A DNA stretch of 64,000 bases from Gemmatimonadaceae bacterium (lineage in GTDB: Bacteria; Gemmatimonadota; Gemmatimonadetes; Gemmatimonadales; Gemmatimonadaceae), in NCBI GenBank assembly GCA_025929535.1, contig JAICLZ010000007.1, positions 1-64,000 of the forward strand. The letters are read 5' to 3'. How positions within the stretch are numbered: the first letter of the stretch is position 1; the number at the start of each line of letters is the position of its first letter. The notes under the pieces are model-generated. The model was given only the letters and a program-made list of their open reading frames with translations, did not search any database and was not told the origin of the DNA. Of the stretch, positions 52,350 through 61,299 are shown in pieces. A program made the position numbers and the translations under genes.

Positions 52350-53255
52350 GTGATCGATGCAGCGATAGGACACACTCCGCTCGTCCGGCTCGAGAAGGTG
52401 GTCGAGCCCGGGATGGCGGAGGTGTGGATGAAGATGGAAGGAATGAATCCGGGCGGGTCGATCAAGGACCGCACGGCGCTCGGGATGATCACGGACGCCG
52501 AGCAGCGGGGCGTGCTCCGTCCGGGCGGAACGATCGTCGAGCCGACGTCGGGCAACACCGGCATCGGGCTGGCGCAGGTGGCCGCTGCACGCGGATACAG
52601 GCTCATTCTGTGTCTGCCGTCGCAGATGAGCGAGGAGCGCAAGCGCACGCTGATCGCGTACGGCGCGCAGCTCGTGCTCACGGATCCCGAGCGCCGCATG
52701 CTCGCGGCGATCGAGGAGGCGGAGCGCATTCGCGACAGAACGGGCGCGTGGATGCCGAACCAGTTCTCGAATCCGGCGAATCCGGCGATTCACTATCGGC
52801 TCACCGGCCCCGAGCTGTGGGAGCAGATGGAAGGGCGCATCGATGCATTCGTGTACGGCTCGGGCACGGGCGGCACGATCAGCGGCGTGGGCCGATACAT
52901 CAAGGAACGCTCGCCCGGCACGGCGGTGATCTCGGTAGAGCCCGCGCGATCTCCGGTGCTGAGCGGCGGCGAGCGCGGCACGCACAAATTTCAGGGAATG
53001 GGGCCCGGTTTCGTGCCGGACAACTTCGACTGGTCCGTAGTGGATCGCGTCGAGACCGCGTGGGAAGAAGACGCCTTCCCGCTCGCACGCCGGCTCGCGA
53101 GCGAAGAGGGGCTGTTCGTGGGCATGTCCACCGGGGCGATCGTGTGGGTGGCGCTGAAGATCGCGCGCGAGCTCGGCGCCGGAAAGCGCGTCGCGTGCAT
53201 CTCACCCGATTCCGGCGCGCGCTATCTGACTACGGCGCTCTTCGCGACGGACTGA
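52350..53255 (+). CDS. cysK: Cysteine synthase (O-acetylserine sulfhydrylase)
   Basis: 301 residues of the PLP fold-type II family. The Schiff-base lysine is Lys39 in NPGGSIKDRTA. TSGNTGIGLA binds the substrate and GSGTGGTISGVG the PLP phosphate; SPDSGARYLTT completes the site. It forms cysteine from O-acetylserine and sulfide or a sulfur donor. The GTG start at 52350 has AGGAG at 52341-52345, overlapping the OsmC stop. The N-terminus is short but complete (IGHTPLVRLEKV). A CysM-like use of thiosulfate or carrier-bound sulfur would fit the rhodanese neighbour, but is inference. Confidence 0.92.
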   Translation: MIDAAIGHTPLVRLEKVVEPGMAEVWMKMEGMNPGGSIKDRTALGMITDAEQRGVLRPGGTIVEPTSGNTGIGLAQVAAARGYRLILCLPSQMSEERKRTLIAYGAQLVLTDPERRMLAAIEEAERIRDRTGAWMPNQFSNPANPAIHYRLTGPELWEQMEGRIDAFVYGSGTGGTISGVGRYIKERSPGTAVISVEPARSPVLSGGERGTHKFQGMGPGFVPDNFDWSVVDRVETAWEEDAFPLARRLASEEGLFVGMSTGAIVWVALKIARELGAGKRVACISPDSGARYLTTALFATD

Positions 53256-53257
53256 CC

Positions 53258-53281
53258 GCGCGCGCAAGCGCGCCCGCGCGG
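53258..53281. terminator. GC-rich hairpin between cysK and ppk2
   Basis: Alternating GCGCGCGC (53258-53265) and GCGCGC (53268-53273) around AA, flanked by further CCGCGCG sequence, can fold on either strand. It fills the gap between two convergent genes and is a plausible bidirectional terminator, though without a T-run. Confidence 0.4.
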
Positions 53282-53283
53282 AA

Positions 53284-54105
53284 TCAGCGCAGCTCGGAGA
53301 GCAGCTTCAACGCCGCGGGATCGGCCTTCGGATACTTCGGGTCCATCTCGTCGAGCGTCGCGACGATCTTCTCCAGCACGAGATAGTCACGCGCGTGCTT
53401 GCGATTCGCGGGCACGAGAAACCACGGTGCGTGCTTCGTGCTGCACTTCCGGAAGACATCCACATAGGCCCTGGTGTACTCGTCCCACAGCTTGCGCTCA
53501 TCGAGATCGCCGGCCTGAAATTTCCAGTTCTTCGACGGATCGGTGAGCCGCTCGGCGAGGCGCACGCGCTGCTCCTCCTTCGAGATGTGGAGGAAGAACT
53601 TGAGAATCGTGGCGCCGTTTTCGGTGAGCATGCGCTCGAAGTGGTTGATCTGATCGTAGCGCTCCTTCCAGATCTTCTTCGGCACGAGCTGGTGCACACG
53701 AACGGCGAGCACGTCTTCGTAGTGCGAGCGATTGAAGATGCCGATCATCCCGTACGCCGGAATGGCCGCATGCACGCGCCAGAGATAGTCGTGCGCGAGC
53801 TCGATGCGCGACGGCGCCTTGAACCCCGTGACGGTGCATCCCTGCGGGTTCACCGAGCTGAAGACTCGCCGGATGGTGCCGTCCTTCCCCCCCGCGTCTC
53901 GCGCCTGCAGCACCACGAGCAGCGCCCGCTTCGACTCGGCGTAGAGCGCGTGCTGCAGCTCGTCGAGCCGTGCGCGGAGCTTGTCCATTTTTTTATCGAG
54001 GACTTCGTCGTCGGCGTCGAGGGAGCGCGGAGGGAGCGCAGCCTTCGCGCCGAGCGAGATTTTCTCGTGATCGTGGAGCGGGGTGAGCTTCATTGCGGAG
54101 GGCAT
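53284..54105 (-). CDS. ppk2: Polyphosphate kinase 2 family nucleotide phosphotransferase
   Basis: 273 residues. The Walker A motif is LQARDAGGKDGTI and the lid/Walker B region is GIFNRSHYEDVLAVRV; VNPQGCTVTGFKAPS and ELAHDYLWRVH between them match the class III PPK2 enzymes (Meiothermus/Deinococcus type), which use polyphosphate to phosphorylate AMP and ADP. It is cytoplasmic and regenerates nucleotides from stored polyphosphate. It is divergent from a GntR regulator, with an inverted repeat 41 bp upstream of its start. An ATG four codons in (MKLTPLHD) is an alternative start. Confidence 0.9.
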   Translation of the reverse strand: MPSAMKLTPLHDHEKISLGAKAALPPRSLDADDEVLDKKMDKLRARLDELQHALYAESKRALLVVLQARDAGGKDGTIRRVFSSVNPQGCTVTGFKAPSRIELAHDYLWRVHAAIPAYGMIGIFNRSHYEDVLAVRVHQLVPKKIWKERYDQINHFERMLTENGATILKFFLHISKEEQRVRLAERLTDPSKNWKFQAGDLDERKLWDEYTRAYVDVFRKCSTKHAPWFLVPANRKHARDYLVLEKIVATLDEMDPKYPKADPAALKLLSELR

Positions 54106-54145
54106 TCGGAAAGCTTTGGGTGAGCACAGACGCGGTCAACGTTCA

Positions 54146-54171
54146 CTCTGTAGCACGTGTCGTGCACAGAG
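54146..54171. promoter_or_regulatory. Inverted repeat between ppk2 and the GntR gene
   Basis: CTCTGT-A-GCAC (54146-54156) is mirrored by GTGC-ACAGAG (54162-54171) around GTGTC, ten paired bases per arm with one bulged A. It lies 41 bp upstream of ppk2 and 85 bp upstream of the GntR gene. A GntR operator controlling both genes is the natural guess. Confidence 0.5.
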
Positions 54172-54255
54172 GGATCCGATTGCCACTTCCCACCGTATTA
54201 ACAATGGTACCTCGCCACACTCGCTTCCTCACTCGCACGTTCGCGGGAGCGCACG

Positions 54256-55200
54256 ATGGAACGACGTCTGGAGATCGCGGACCTGCTCAGAAGGCGCGTC
54301 AAGCTGGGAATCCACGCGGGCTCACTCACCGCTGGAGACCGGCTGCCGAGCACGCGCGAGCTCGCGTCGGATTTCGAGGTCGATCATCGAGTGGTGGTCG
54401 CCGCCTATCATCAACTCGTGGCCGAGGGCCTGGTGGAGATGCGCCCGCGCGGCGGCATCTACGTCGCGAGCATCTCGCCGGGCGCAGTACGCGAGCCGAT
54501 GCCGCCCGCGCACTGGCTGCACGAGGTGTTCGCGCAGGGGCGCGCGCGCGACATGTCGATGCGCGGCGTGATCGACGCGCTCCGGCGCGCGACCGAGACC
54601 GTCCGGCTGCGCGCGGTGGTCATTCACGCGGTCGCCGATCAGCGAACCGGCATGTGCCGGGAGCTGGAAGAGGACTATGGCCTCGAGGCAACGGGCATCA
54701 GCACCGACATGCTCGGGAACGGGCATCGCCCCTCCGAGCTCGGCGAGGCGGACCTGATCGTGTCGACGCCCGCCTATGAGCCGCTGGCACGACGGCTCGC
54801 CGCGCAGCACGAGAAGCCGTGCATCATCGCCGACGTGCGCTCCGATCTCATCGGCGGCGAGTGGCGGCTGCTGCTGCGCAAGCCCGTGTACGTGGTCGTC
54901 CGCGACGCGGAGTTCAGAACCGCACTCCTCGCCTTCTTCGCCGATACGAAGGGAAAGGAGAATCTGCGCGTGCTCGTGGTCGACGCGGACGACCTGTCGG
55001 CAATTCCAGCCACTGCGCCCACCTACATCACTCGAGGCGCGCGCGAGTGGCTCGATACGCACGCGCATACGCACCCGCGCGCGAGCGAGATCGGCGGCCG
55101 GATGCTTCCCAGTGTGCGCACCTTCTCATCGGCTACCGCCGACGCGCTGATCTCGTTCATCCTCGCGTCGAATCTCGAGGCGCTCGCCAATCGGGGCTGA
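54256..55200 (+). CDS. GntR-family regulator with unrecognised sensor domain
   Basis: 314 residues. The winged helix is at the N-terminus: IHAGSLTAGDRLPSTRELASDFEVDHRVVVAAYHQLVAEGLVEMRPRGGIYVA. The remaining 230 residues do not match the FadR (FCD), HutC (UTRA), MocR or YtrA effector types. They look like two alpha/beta lobes (LRAVVIHAVADQRTGMCRELEEDYGLEATGI; EADLIVSTPAYEPLARRLA; PVYVVVRDAEF). GGGAG 6 bp upstream supports the start. Divergent from ppk2. The ligand is unknown. Confidence 0.82.
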   Translation: MERRLEIADLLRRRVKLGIHAGSLTAGDRLPSTRELASDFEVDHRVVVAAYHQLVAEGLVEMRPRGGIYVASISPGAVREPMPPAHWLHEVFAQGRARDMSMRGVIDALRRATETVRLRAVVIHAVADQRTGMCRELEEDYGLEATGISTDMLGNGHRPSELGEADLIVSTPAYEPLARRLAAQHEKPCIIADVRSDLIGGEWRLLLRKPVYVVVRDAEFRTALLAFFADTKGKENLRVLVVDADDLSAIPATAPTYITRGAREWLDTHAHTHPRASEIGGRMLPSVRTFSSATADALISFILASNLEALANRG

Positions 55201-55340
55201 GCCGGCGCATCGCGGCAGGTGTTGGGTCAGAATCGTGCAAGAGACTGTGTAAACGGGCAGTCGACGGCGGTACGGAGTGCGGGCACGGATCGTCCCGTAC
55301 AGTGTATGAAATCGGCTCTGATTCCCTGTAGCTTTCCCGC

Positions 55341-56825
55341 ATGCCAAACCCGATGAGCTTCTCGATCAGCCACTGGCGCGCGCTCGCGTGCGCCCTCGCG
55401 CTCGGCGCAGTCGCGCTCCCCGCGCAGAAGACCAGGCCCTCGCGCGGCGCCACAGTGGCGGCTGCGGCGCCCATACCAACGGTGCTCACGCAGCGCGCGA
55501 AGCTCGAGAAGATCATTCACCACAAGGTACTGGCGAACGGGCTCGAGGTGATCGTCGTCGAGAATCACGGAGTGCCGCTGGCCACGGTCGAGATGGATGT
55601 GCGCAACGGCTCGTTCACGCAGACGCACGAGTACGAGGGGCTCGCGCATCTCTACGAGCACATGTTCTTCAAGAGCAACAAGGACTACCCGGAGCCCGAG
55701 CAGTTCATCGATCGCGCGGCCGAGCTGGGTGCGGTGTTCAACGGCCAGACGCAGGAAGAGGTCGTGAACTACTATCTCACCGTTCCGGCGGACAGTCTCG
55801 TTGGCGGCATGCGCTTCCTCGCCTCCGCGTTCCGCTCGCCGCTCTTCCGCGAGGACGAGCTCGCGACCGAGCGCGAAGTGGTGCTCGGCGAATACGATCG
55901 CCAGGAGTCGAGTCCCTACTTCAAGCTCGACGAGCAGATGGGACACGCGCTCTACACCACCGAGTGGAGCCGCAAGAACAAGATCGGCGATCGCGAGATC
56001 GTGCGCACGACCACGCCCGAGAAGATGCGGATCATCCAGCATCGCTACTACGTGCCGAACAACGCGGCCCTCATCGTCGCCGGCGACGTGTCGCCCGATT
56101 CGGTGTTCCGCCTGGCGCAGGAGATCTACGGAGACATCCCGCGTGGCGAGGATCCCTTCGTCGCGAATCCGATTCCGCCGATTCCCCCGCTCACCGCCAA
56201 CAACGCGGTGATCGTCGAGCAGCCGGTGAACACCGTCGCGGTGATCGTGCAGTGGCAGGGTCCGAGCGTGGGCAAGGATCCGGACGCGACGTACGCGGCC
56301 GACGTGTTCTCGGGGATCCTGAATCAGGATGGCTCCGCGTTTCAACGCCGTCTCGTGGACAGCGGGCTGTGGCACTCGATTCTCGTGAACTATTACACGC
56401 TGAATCACACCGGGCCGATCACGATCAGCGGCGAGACCACGGCCGACAAGCTCCGCCCTGCCCTGGCCGCACTCGATGAGGAAATCGCGAAGTTCGACCA
56501 GCCGGGCTACTTCACGGCGGCCGAGCTGGGGCCACAGAAGCAGCAGCGCGCCGTGGGCACGGTGCTCGGGCTCGAGCGCGCCTCGGGCTTCGCCCACGAG
56601 CTCGGGTTCTGGTGGAGCGTCGCAGGGCTCGAGTACTACATGGGCTACATCGACGACATGGCCAAGCGCACGCCCGCGGATCTGCGCGCGTACGCACACA
56701 CCTACATCGTCGGCAAGCCGCACGTCACGGGTGTGCTGCTGTCGCCGGAAGACAGGAAGGCGCTCAATTTGACCAAGGAAGAGTTGATCCAGGGCGAGCG
56801 GGCGAACGTCGTGGGTGTGCAATGA
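55341..56825 (+). CDS. Secreted M16 zinc peptidase, active subunit
   Basis: 494 residues with signal peptide (ACALALGAVALPAQ). The inverted zinc motif HLYEHMFF (HxxEH, about residue 101) is intact, and the distal glutamate is in the following helix (TQEEVVNYYLTVP). Two M16 halves are present. It pairs with the next gene, which lacks the motif, as in bacterial heterodimeric M16 proteases related to PqqL and mitochondrial processing peptidase. It cleaves peptides in the periplasm. The stop overlaps the next start (ATGA). An ATG four codons later is equally possible as start. Confidence 0.9.
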   Translation: MPNPMSFSISHWRALACALALGAVALPAQKTRPSRGATVAAAAPIPTVLTQRAKLEKIIHHKVLANGLEVIVVENHGVPLATVEMDVRNGSFTQTHEYEGLAHLYEHMFFKSNKDYPEPEQFIDRAAELGAVFNGQTQEEVVNYYLTVPADSLVGGMRFLASAFRSPLFREDELATEREVVLGEYDRQESSPYFKLDEQMGHALYTTEWSRKNKIGDREIVRTTTPEKMRIIQHRYYVPNNAALIVAGDVSPDSVFRLAQEIYGDIPRGEDPFVANPIPPIPPLTANNAVIVEQPVNTVAVIVQWQGPSVGKDPDATYAADVFSGILNQDGSAFQRRLVDSGLWHSILVNYYTLNHTGPITISGETTADKLRPALAALDEEIAKFDQPGYFTAAELGPQKQQRAVGTVLGLERASGFAHELGFWWSVAGLEYYMGYIDDMAKRTPADLRAYAHTYIVGKPHVTGVLLSPEDRKALNLTKEELIQGERANVVGVQ

Positions 56826-58174
56826 CCGCCCGCTTCGTGTTTCGCGCCATCGCCAGCGCCGCGCTCGGCGCTGCCGCCTCTCTTGCCTCGGTGCCCATCG
56901 CCGCGGCACAGGCCCACGCCGCGGTCAGCGCCGCCGCGGACACGTCGACATCGGTGTTCGATGTCGGCGGGCTGCACGTCATTCTCAGGCGCAACACGGC
57001 CAACGATGTCGTCGCCGCGAATCTCTATCTGCTCGGCGGCAACCAACAGGCCACGCCCCAGACCGCGGGCACCGAGCCCTTTCTGCTCTGGGTATCGGAG
57101 CGGGGCACGAAGCACTACTCGCGCGATGCGATTCGCGCGAAGATGGCGGCGCTCGGCAGCGCGATCGTGGTCGAGCCGCGCGATGACTGGACGATGTTCG
57201 GCTTCCGCGGCACGCGCGACACCTTCGACAGCACGTGGGCCATTCTGAGCGACCGGCTGATCAATCCCACGCTCGCGCCCGCGGACGTGGAGTTCATCCG
57301 CTCGCAGGTGCTCGCAGGCGTGCGCCAGCGCAACGACTCGCCCGACGATCTCGTGCAGGGGCTCGCCGACAGCCTGCTCTTCGCGGGACAGCCGTACGCG
57401 CTGCAGGCCACCGGTGACGAGCGCTCGCTGTCATCGATCACCGCCGCCGATCTGCAGAAGTACCGCGCGACGCAGATGGTGACATCGCGCATGCTGCTCG
57501 TGGTGGTGGGGAACATCGAGCGCGCGCGACTCGAGAAGCTGATCGCGCCCACACTCGGCACGCTGCCGCACGGCAACTACAAGTGGACGCCGCCGCCCGA
57601 TCCGGTCGTGCGCCCGGCCGACGTGCTCTTCGTGCAGCGCGAGCTGCCCACCAACTACCTGCTCGGCTACTACGCTGGGCCGCGGTCGACCAGTCCGGAT
57701 TATCAGGCGCTTCGGATCGCCACCTCGGTGCTGAGCGGGCGCATGTTCACCGAGATTCGCGTGCGCCGGAACCTGACCTACGACGTGTCCGCGCCGTTCA
57801 TCGAGCGCGCGATCGCGTCCGGCGGGCTCTATGTCACCACGGTGTATCCGGATTCGGTGCTCGGCATCATGCGCCGCGAGATCGGGCGCATGCAGAACAC
57901 GCTGCTCGATCGCGAGAATCTCAACGTCATCGTGCAGCAGTTCATCACCGAGTACTTCCTGAACAACGAGACGGACGCGGAGCAGGCGAACCAGATCGCG
58001 CGTGCGGAGCTGTACGGCGGCGACTACAGACTCGCCGGACAGTTCGTGGAGCAGCTGCGCGCCGTAACGCCCGAACAGATTCGCGACGCCTCGCGCAAGT
58101 ACATGCGCGATACGCACTTCGCGTTCGTGGGCGACTCGCTGAAGGTCTCGCGGGCACTCATCACCTCGTTCTAG
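56822..58174 (+). CDS. Secreted M16 peptidase, inactive partner subunit
   Basis: 450 residues with signal peptide (FRAIASAALGAAASLASVPIAAAQA). The M16 fold is evident (FDVGGLHVILRRNTANDVVAANLYLLGG; SRMLLVVVGNIERARLEKLI; VLSGRMFTEIRVRRNLTYDVSAPF), but the HxxEH motif is replaced around EPFLLWVSERGTKHYS, so zinc binding is lost. It probably completes the active chamber of the preceding subunit. Translation is coupled by ATGA. Its TAG overlaps the stop codon of the convergent ClC gene. Confidence 0.88.
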   Translation: MTARFVFRAIASAALGAAASLASVPIAAAQAHAAVSAAADTSTSVFDVGGLHVILRRNTANDVVAANLYLLGGNQQATPQTAGTEPFLLWVSERGTKHYSRDAIRAKMAALGSAIVVEPRDDWTMFGFRGTRDTFDSTWAILSDRLINPTLAPADVEFIRSQVLAGVRQRNDSPDDLVQGLADSLLFAGQPYALQATGDERSLSSITAADLQKYRATQMVTSRMLLVVVGNIERARLEKLIAPTLGTLPHGNYKWTPPPDPVVRPADVLFVQRELPTNYLLGYYAGPRSTSPDYQALRIATSVLSGRMFTEIRVRRNLTYDVSAPFIERAIASGGLYVTTVYPDSVLGIMRREIGRMQNTLLDRENLNVIVQQFITEYFLNNETDAEQANQIARAELYGGDYRLAGQFVEQLRAVTPEQIRDASRKYMRDTHFAFVGDSLKVSRALITSF

Positions 58175-59967
58175 ACCTCGTGCATGAGCTCGCGCTCGTA
58201 GGAGGCGAGGATGTCGTCCCGCGTGAGCACACCGAGAAACACCGGATGATCTTCGCTCTCGACTACCGGAAGAAGATCGGCGGCGCGCGCGTTGAGCTTC
58301 GCGAGCGCCGTCTGAACCGTGTCCGTCGCTACCGCGATCTCCGTCGACTCGGCCAGATCGGCAGCGAGTAGCAGAGGCGCGAGCTCGCCGCGGTCGAGCA
58401 GAGCGAGTCGCAGCTCGGCGAACGTGATCACACCGTGGAGCACGCCGTCGTCGTCGACTACCGAAATCGTCGTCAGGCGCGACTCCGACGACGCCGCCAC
58501 CACCTCTGCCAGCGTTGCCCCGGGGGAAACGCGCACGGCCGCGGAGCTCATCACGTCGCGCACGAGCAGACGGTGCATGATCGCGCGGTCCGCACCGTGC
58601 GCGAGATGCTCGCCTCGCCGCGCGAGCCAGCCATCGTACAGTCCGTGCTTCGCGAAGCGGCGCGCCGTCGCGAGCGCGATCACGGAGACGATCATGAGCG
58701 GCGGGACGAGATTGTAGTCGTCCGTCATCTCGAAGACCATGAAGATCGCCGTGATCGGCGCGTGCACGGTTCCCGCGATCAGCCCTGCCATGCCCACGAG
58801 CGCCCACGCCTGCGGATGCAGTCCGAAGCGCGGCAGCAGCTCGTTCGCGAGCACGCCGATTCCACCGCCGAACGCGGCGCCCACGAAGAGCGTTGGCGTG
58901 AACAGTCCGCCCGAGCCGCCGGAGCCGAGCGTGAGCGAGGTCGCGAGCATCTTCGCGAATGCAAAGCCGATGAGCAGGTACCAGGCGATACCACCGAACA
59001 TCTCGATAGGAATCGCAAGATGCCCGGTACCCATGAGAAGCCCTCCACCCGAATAGCCGAGGAGGCCCACCGCGAGCCCGCCGAGCAGTGGGCGCAGCCA
59101 GATCGGGCGCAGATGCTGGAATGCATCTGCGGTCGCGAAGTAGAGCTTCGAGTAGAGCGCGGAGGCGAGACCGCACGCGATGCCGAGCAGCGGGTAGAGC
59201 AGCACGATCGAGAGCGGGCGGATGCCGCCGTACGGCGGAATGTGAAACGCCGGATGCGAGCCCAGAAACGGCCGCACCGTGATCGCCGCGACGACGCTCG
59301 CGATCACGACCGGGCTGAAGGCGCCGATCGAGAAGGAGCCGAGCACCTCCTCGAGCGCGAAGAACGCACCGGCAAAGGGCGCATTGAACGCCGCGGAAAT
59401 TCCGGCCGCGGCTCCGCAGCCCACGAGAATTTTCAGCCGGCGCGGCTGGAAACGCATCACGCGACCGGTGACCGAGCCGATGGCGGAGCCGAGCACCGCG
59501 GTCGGACCCTCGCTTCCGGCGGATCCGCCGCCGGCGAGAGTGACGACGGCGGCGAGTGTGCGAACGAGAACGGGGCGAAAGCGCACGACGCCGCCGCGCT
59601 TCGCGACCGCGAGCTGCACGTCGGGCACCGTTTGACCTTCGGGGATCTTCGCCGAGCGCACGATCGCCCACGCGATCCAGAGGGCGAGCGCGGTGACGAG
59701 CGGCCGATAGAAGGCAGCGGCCATGGGAACGAGATGCTCGCCGATCCGGGTGACGAGCAGCGCGTACGCGAGATCGATGAGCCGGTAGAAGGCGACGACA
59801 CCGAGCGCACCGGCCGCGCCGATGAAGAGCGCGAAGACCATGAGCTGGGTGCCTTCATCCCAGTCACGCTGCTCGAGCCATCCGACGATCTTCGTCCAGG
59901 GCGCGCCGAGCTTCCTCGCGATTGCGTCGGGTCGTGCGCCCGCAAGCCGCGAGGCGGTAGAGCTCAA
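58171..59967 (-). CDS. ClC-family chloride channel/antiporter with CBS domains
   Basis: 598 residues with about ten to twelve hydrophobic segments. Conserved ClC points: GSAGSEGPTAVLG (gating glutamate), the EE pair in FFALEEVLGSF, and GSGGSGGLFTPTLFVGA. The first selectivity loop, GSGIP in E. coli ClcA, reads GQTVPDV. The last 120 residues are two CBS domains (LVRDVMSSAAVRVSPGATLAEVV; VDDDGVLHGVITFAELR). It exchanges chloride and protons or conducts chloride in the inner membrane. The start is a TTG at 59967 overlapping the rsgA stop as TTGA; the upstream frame is antisense-like Arg-rich sequence and is not used. Confidence 0.88.
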   Translation of the reverse strand: MSSTASRLAGARPDAIARKLGAPWTKIVGWLEQRDWDEGTQLMVFALFIGAAGALGVVAFYRLIDLAYALLVTRIGEHLVPMAAAFYRPLVTALALWIAWAIVRSAKIPEGQTVPDVQLAVAKRGGVVRFRPVLVRTLAAVVTLAGGGSAGSEGPTAVLGSAIGSVTGRVMRFQPRRLKILVGCGAAAGISAAFNAPFAGAFFALEEVLGSFSIGAFSPVVIASVVAAITVRPFLGSHPAFHIPPYGGIRPLSIVLLYPLLGIACGLASALYSKLYFATADAFQHLRPIWLRPLLGGLAVGLLGYSGGGLLMGTGHLAIPIEMFGGIAWYLLIGFAFAKMLATSLTLGSGGSGGLFTPTLFVGAAFGGGIGVLANELLPRFGLHPQAWALVGMAGLIAGTVHAPITAIFMVFEMTDDYNLVPPLMIVSVIALATARRFAKHGLYDGWLARRGEHLAHGADRAIMHRLLVRDVMSSAAVRVSPGATLAEVVAASSESRLTTISVVDDDGVLHGVITFAELRLALLDRGELAPLLLAADLAESTEIAVATDTVQTALAKLNARAADLLPVVESEDHPVFLGVLTRDDILASYERELMHEV

Positions 59968-60911
59968 TATTGATCCTTTTCTGTTTCCTCGAGCTCGCCC
60001 AGAAGCTTGAGATAGCTGTCGTAGCGCGAGGAGCCGATCAACTTCTCGGCCACGGCCGCGCGCACACGGCAGCCGGGCTCGTGCACGTGACGGCAGTCGC
60101 CGAACCTGCATTGGCCGAGGAATGGTCTGAATTCAAGGAAACATTGATCGAGCTCACCGGAATGGAGATTCCACACGCCGATCTCGCGCAGCCCCGGAGT
60201 GTCGACGACGAAGCTGCCGTCGGGGAGTGGGTGCATCGCGGCGCCGACCGTCGTGTGGCGACCCTTGTTCACCGATTCACTGATCTCGCCCACGCGGAAG
60301 TCGAGGCCGGGGTAGATCGCGTTGAGCAGCGAGGACTTTCCGACTCCCGACGGCCCGCTGAGCGCTGAGGTGCGGCCGTACAGCGCACTCGCGAGCTCCT
60401 CGAGGCCGATCCGGGCCTTCACGCTGGTGAGGTGGATCGGATATCCCGCGATCCGGTAGTCCTCGATCCACGGCGGCGTCTCGCTCACCAGCTCGCGCTT
60501 GTTGAGGACGATGCGCGCATGGATGTCGTTCGCCGCGGCGATCACGAGGAAGCGGTCGAGCATGCGCGGATGCGGCTCGGGCTTGGCGAGGGCGAACACC
60601 ACGATCACCTGATCGATGTTCGCGACGACCACGCGCTCGCCGTGCGCGCCGCCCGGCGCACGGCGCGCGAGCCGCGAGCGGCGCGGGAAGATCTCGGCGA
60701 TCGCCCAGCTGTCGCCGCGCTCCTCCCGTTCGAGCCGCACGTCGTCGCCCACGGCGATCTTGTCCGAGCCCTCCTGCTTGAGGCGACCGCGGAGCGTGGC
60801 CGAATGCTGCTCGCCGTTCCGGGCGCGAACGGTCCACACCCCGCCCGTCCCGCTCATCACCACGCCCCGTACATCGGCCGGTGCTCCGGTCATCGCGGGA
60901 GCGTCAGACAT
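59964..60911 (-). CDS. rsgA: Ribosome small-subunit GTPase RsgA
   Basis: About 315 residues, a circularly permuted GTPase that helps mature the 30S subunit. An OB-fold N-terminus (GVVMSGTGGVWTVRARNG) is followed by the G4 region VLNKREL, G1 GPSGVGKSS, G3 DTPGL and a zinc knuckle (QCRFGDCRHVHEPGC) at the C-terminus. The G4 motif has Glu where NKxD is usual. The start is the ATG at 60911, with GGAG 4 bp before it; ATGs at 60914 and 60893 are possible. The gene overlaps the end of the upstream small gene, and its stop overlaps the ClC start. Confidence 0.92.
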   Translation of the reverse strand: MSDAPAMTGAPADVRGVVMSGTGGVWTVRARNGEQHSATLRGRLKQEGSDKIAVGDDVRLEREERGDSWAIAEIFPRRSRLARRAPGGAHGERVVVANIDQVIVVFALAKPEPHPRMLDRFLVIAAANDIHARIVLNKRELVSETPPWIEDYRIAGYPIHLTSVKARIGLEELASALYGRTSALSGPSGVGKSSLLNAIYPGLDFRVGEISESVNKGRHTTVGAAMHPLPDGSFVVDTPGLREIGVWNLHSGELDQCFLEFRPFLGQCRFGDCRHVHEPGCRVRAAVAEKLIGSSRYDSYLKLLGELEETEKDQY

Positions 60912-61299
60912 CATGCTCCGTGCCTTCATCGCGCATGACGTCCCACCACGGCCGGGACGACGGAGCCTTCGCGGCGACGAGAAGGTCGAGCTGGCGCTTC
61001 ACCTCGTGCAGCGACAGCGTGCCGATCGCCTGCGCCACCTCTTCGGCGGTCGAGCCCCAGGCGAGAAAGGGCGTCTCGATGTGTCCGGTGACTTCGGGCT
61101 GCTCGCCGTCCCAGCGCACGAAGAGCAGATAGCCGCCAACCGGGCGGGTGCGCTCACCCGTCTCGTCCGTCTCGATCGCAACCGTATAGGAGCGGCCATC
61201 GGTGCCCTGGAAGGCGGCCGGGCGCGCGTGAACGGCCATGTAGCCGCCGAGCGTGCGCTCATCGCCGCGGCTGTGATCGGGCGGCTCGTGTCGCGCCAT
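60904..61299 (-). CDS. Hypothetical protein between putA-like and rsgA
   Basis: 131 residues; no family recognised. It has a His/Arg/Asp-rich N-terminus, a beta-rich middle (AAFQGTDGRSYTVAIETDETG, then GGYLLFVRWDGEQPEVTGHIETPFLAWG) and a helical, acidic C-terminus (STAEEVAQAIGTLSLHEVKRQLDLLVAAKA). It begins directly after the proline dehydrogenase stop (TAA-ATG) and overlaps the rsgA start, so it is part of one operon. Confidence 0.65.
   Translation of the reverse strand: MARHEPPDHSRGDERTLGGYMAVHARPAAFQGTDGRSYTVAIETDETGERTRPVGGYLLFVRWDGEQPEVTGHIETPFLAWGSTAEEVAQAIGTLSLHEVKRQLDLLVAAKAPSSRPWWDVMRDEGTEHDV

Noticed and set aside
58435-59973. Plus-strand frame of about 510 codons opposite the ClC gene
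   Set aside because: Antisense of a membrane protein with clear ClC motifs; the product is a charged, low-complexity sequence.
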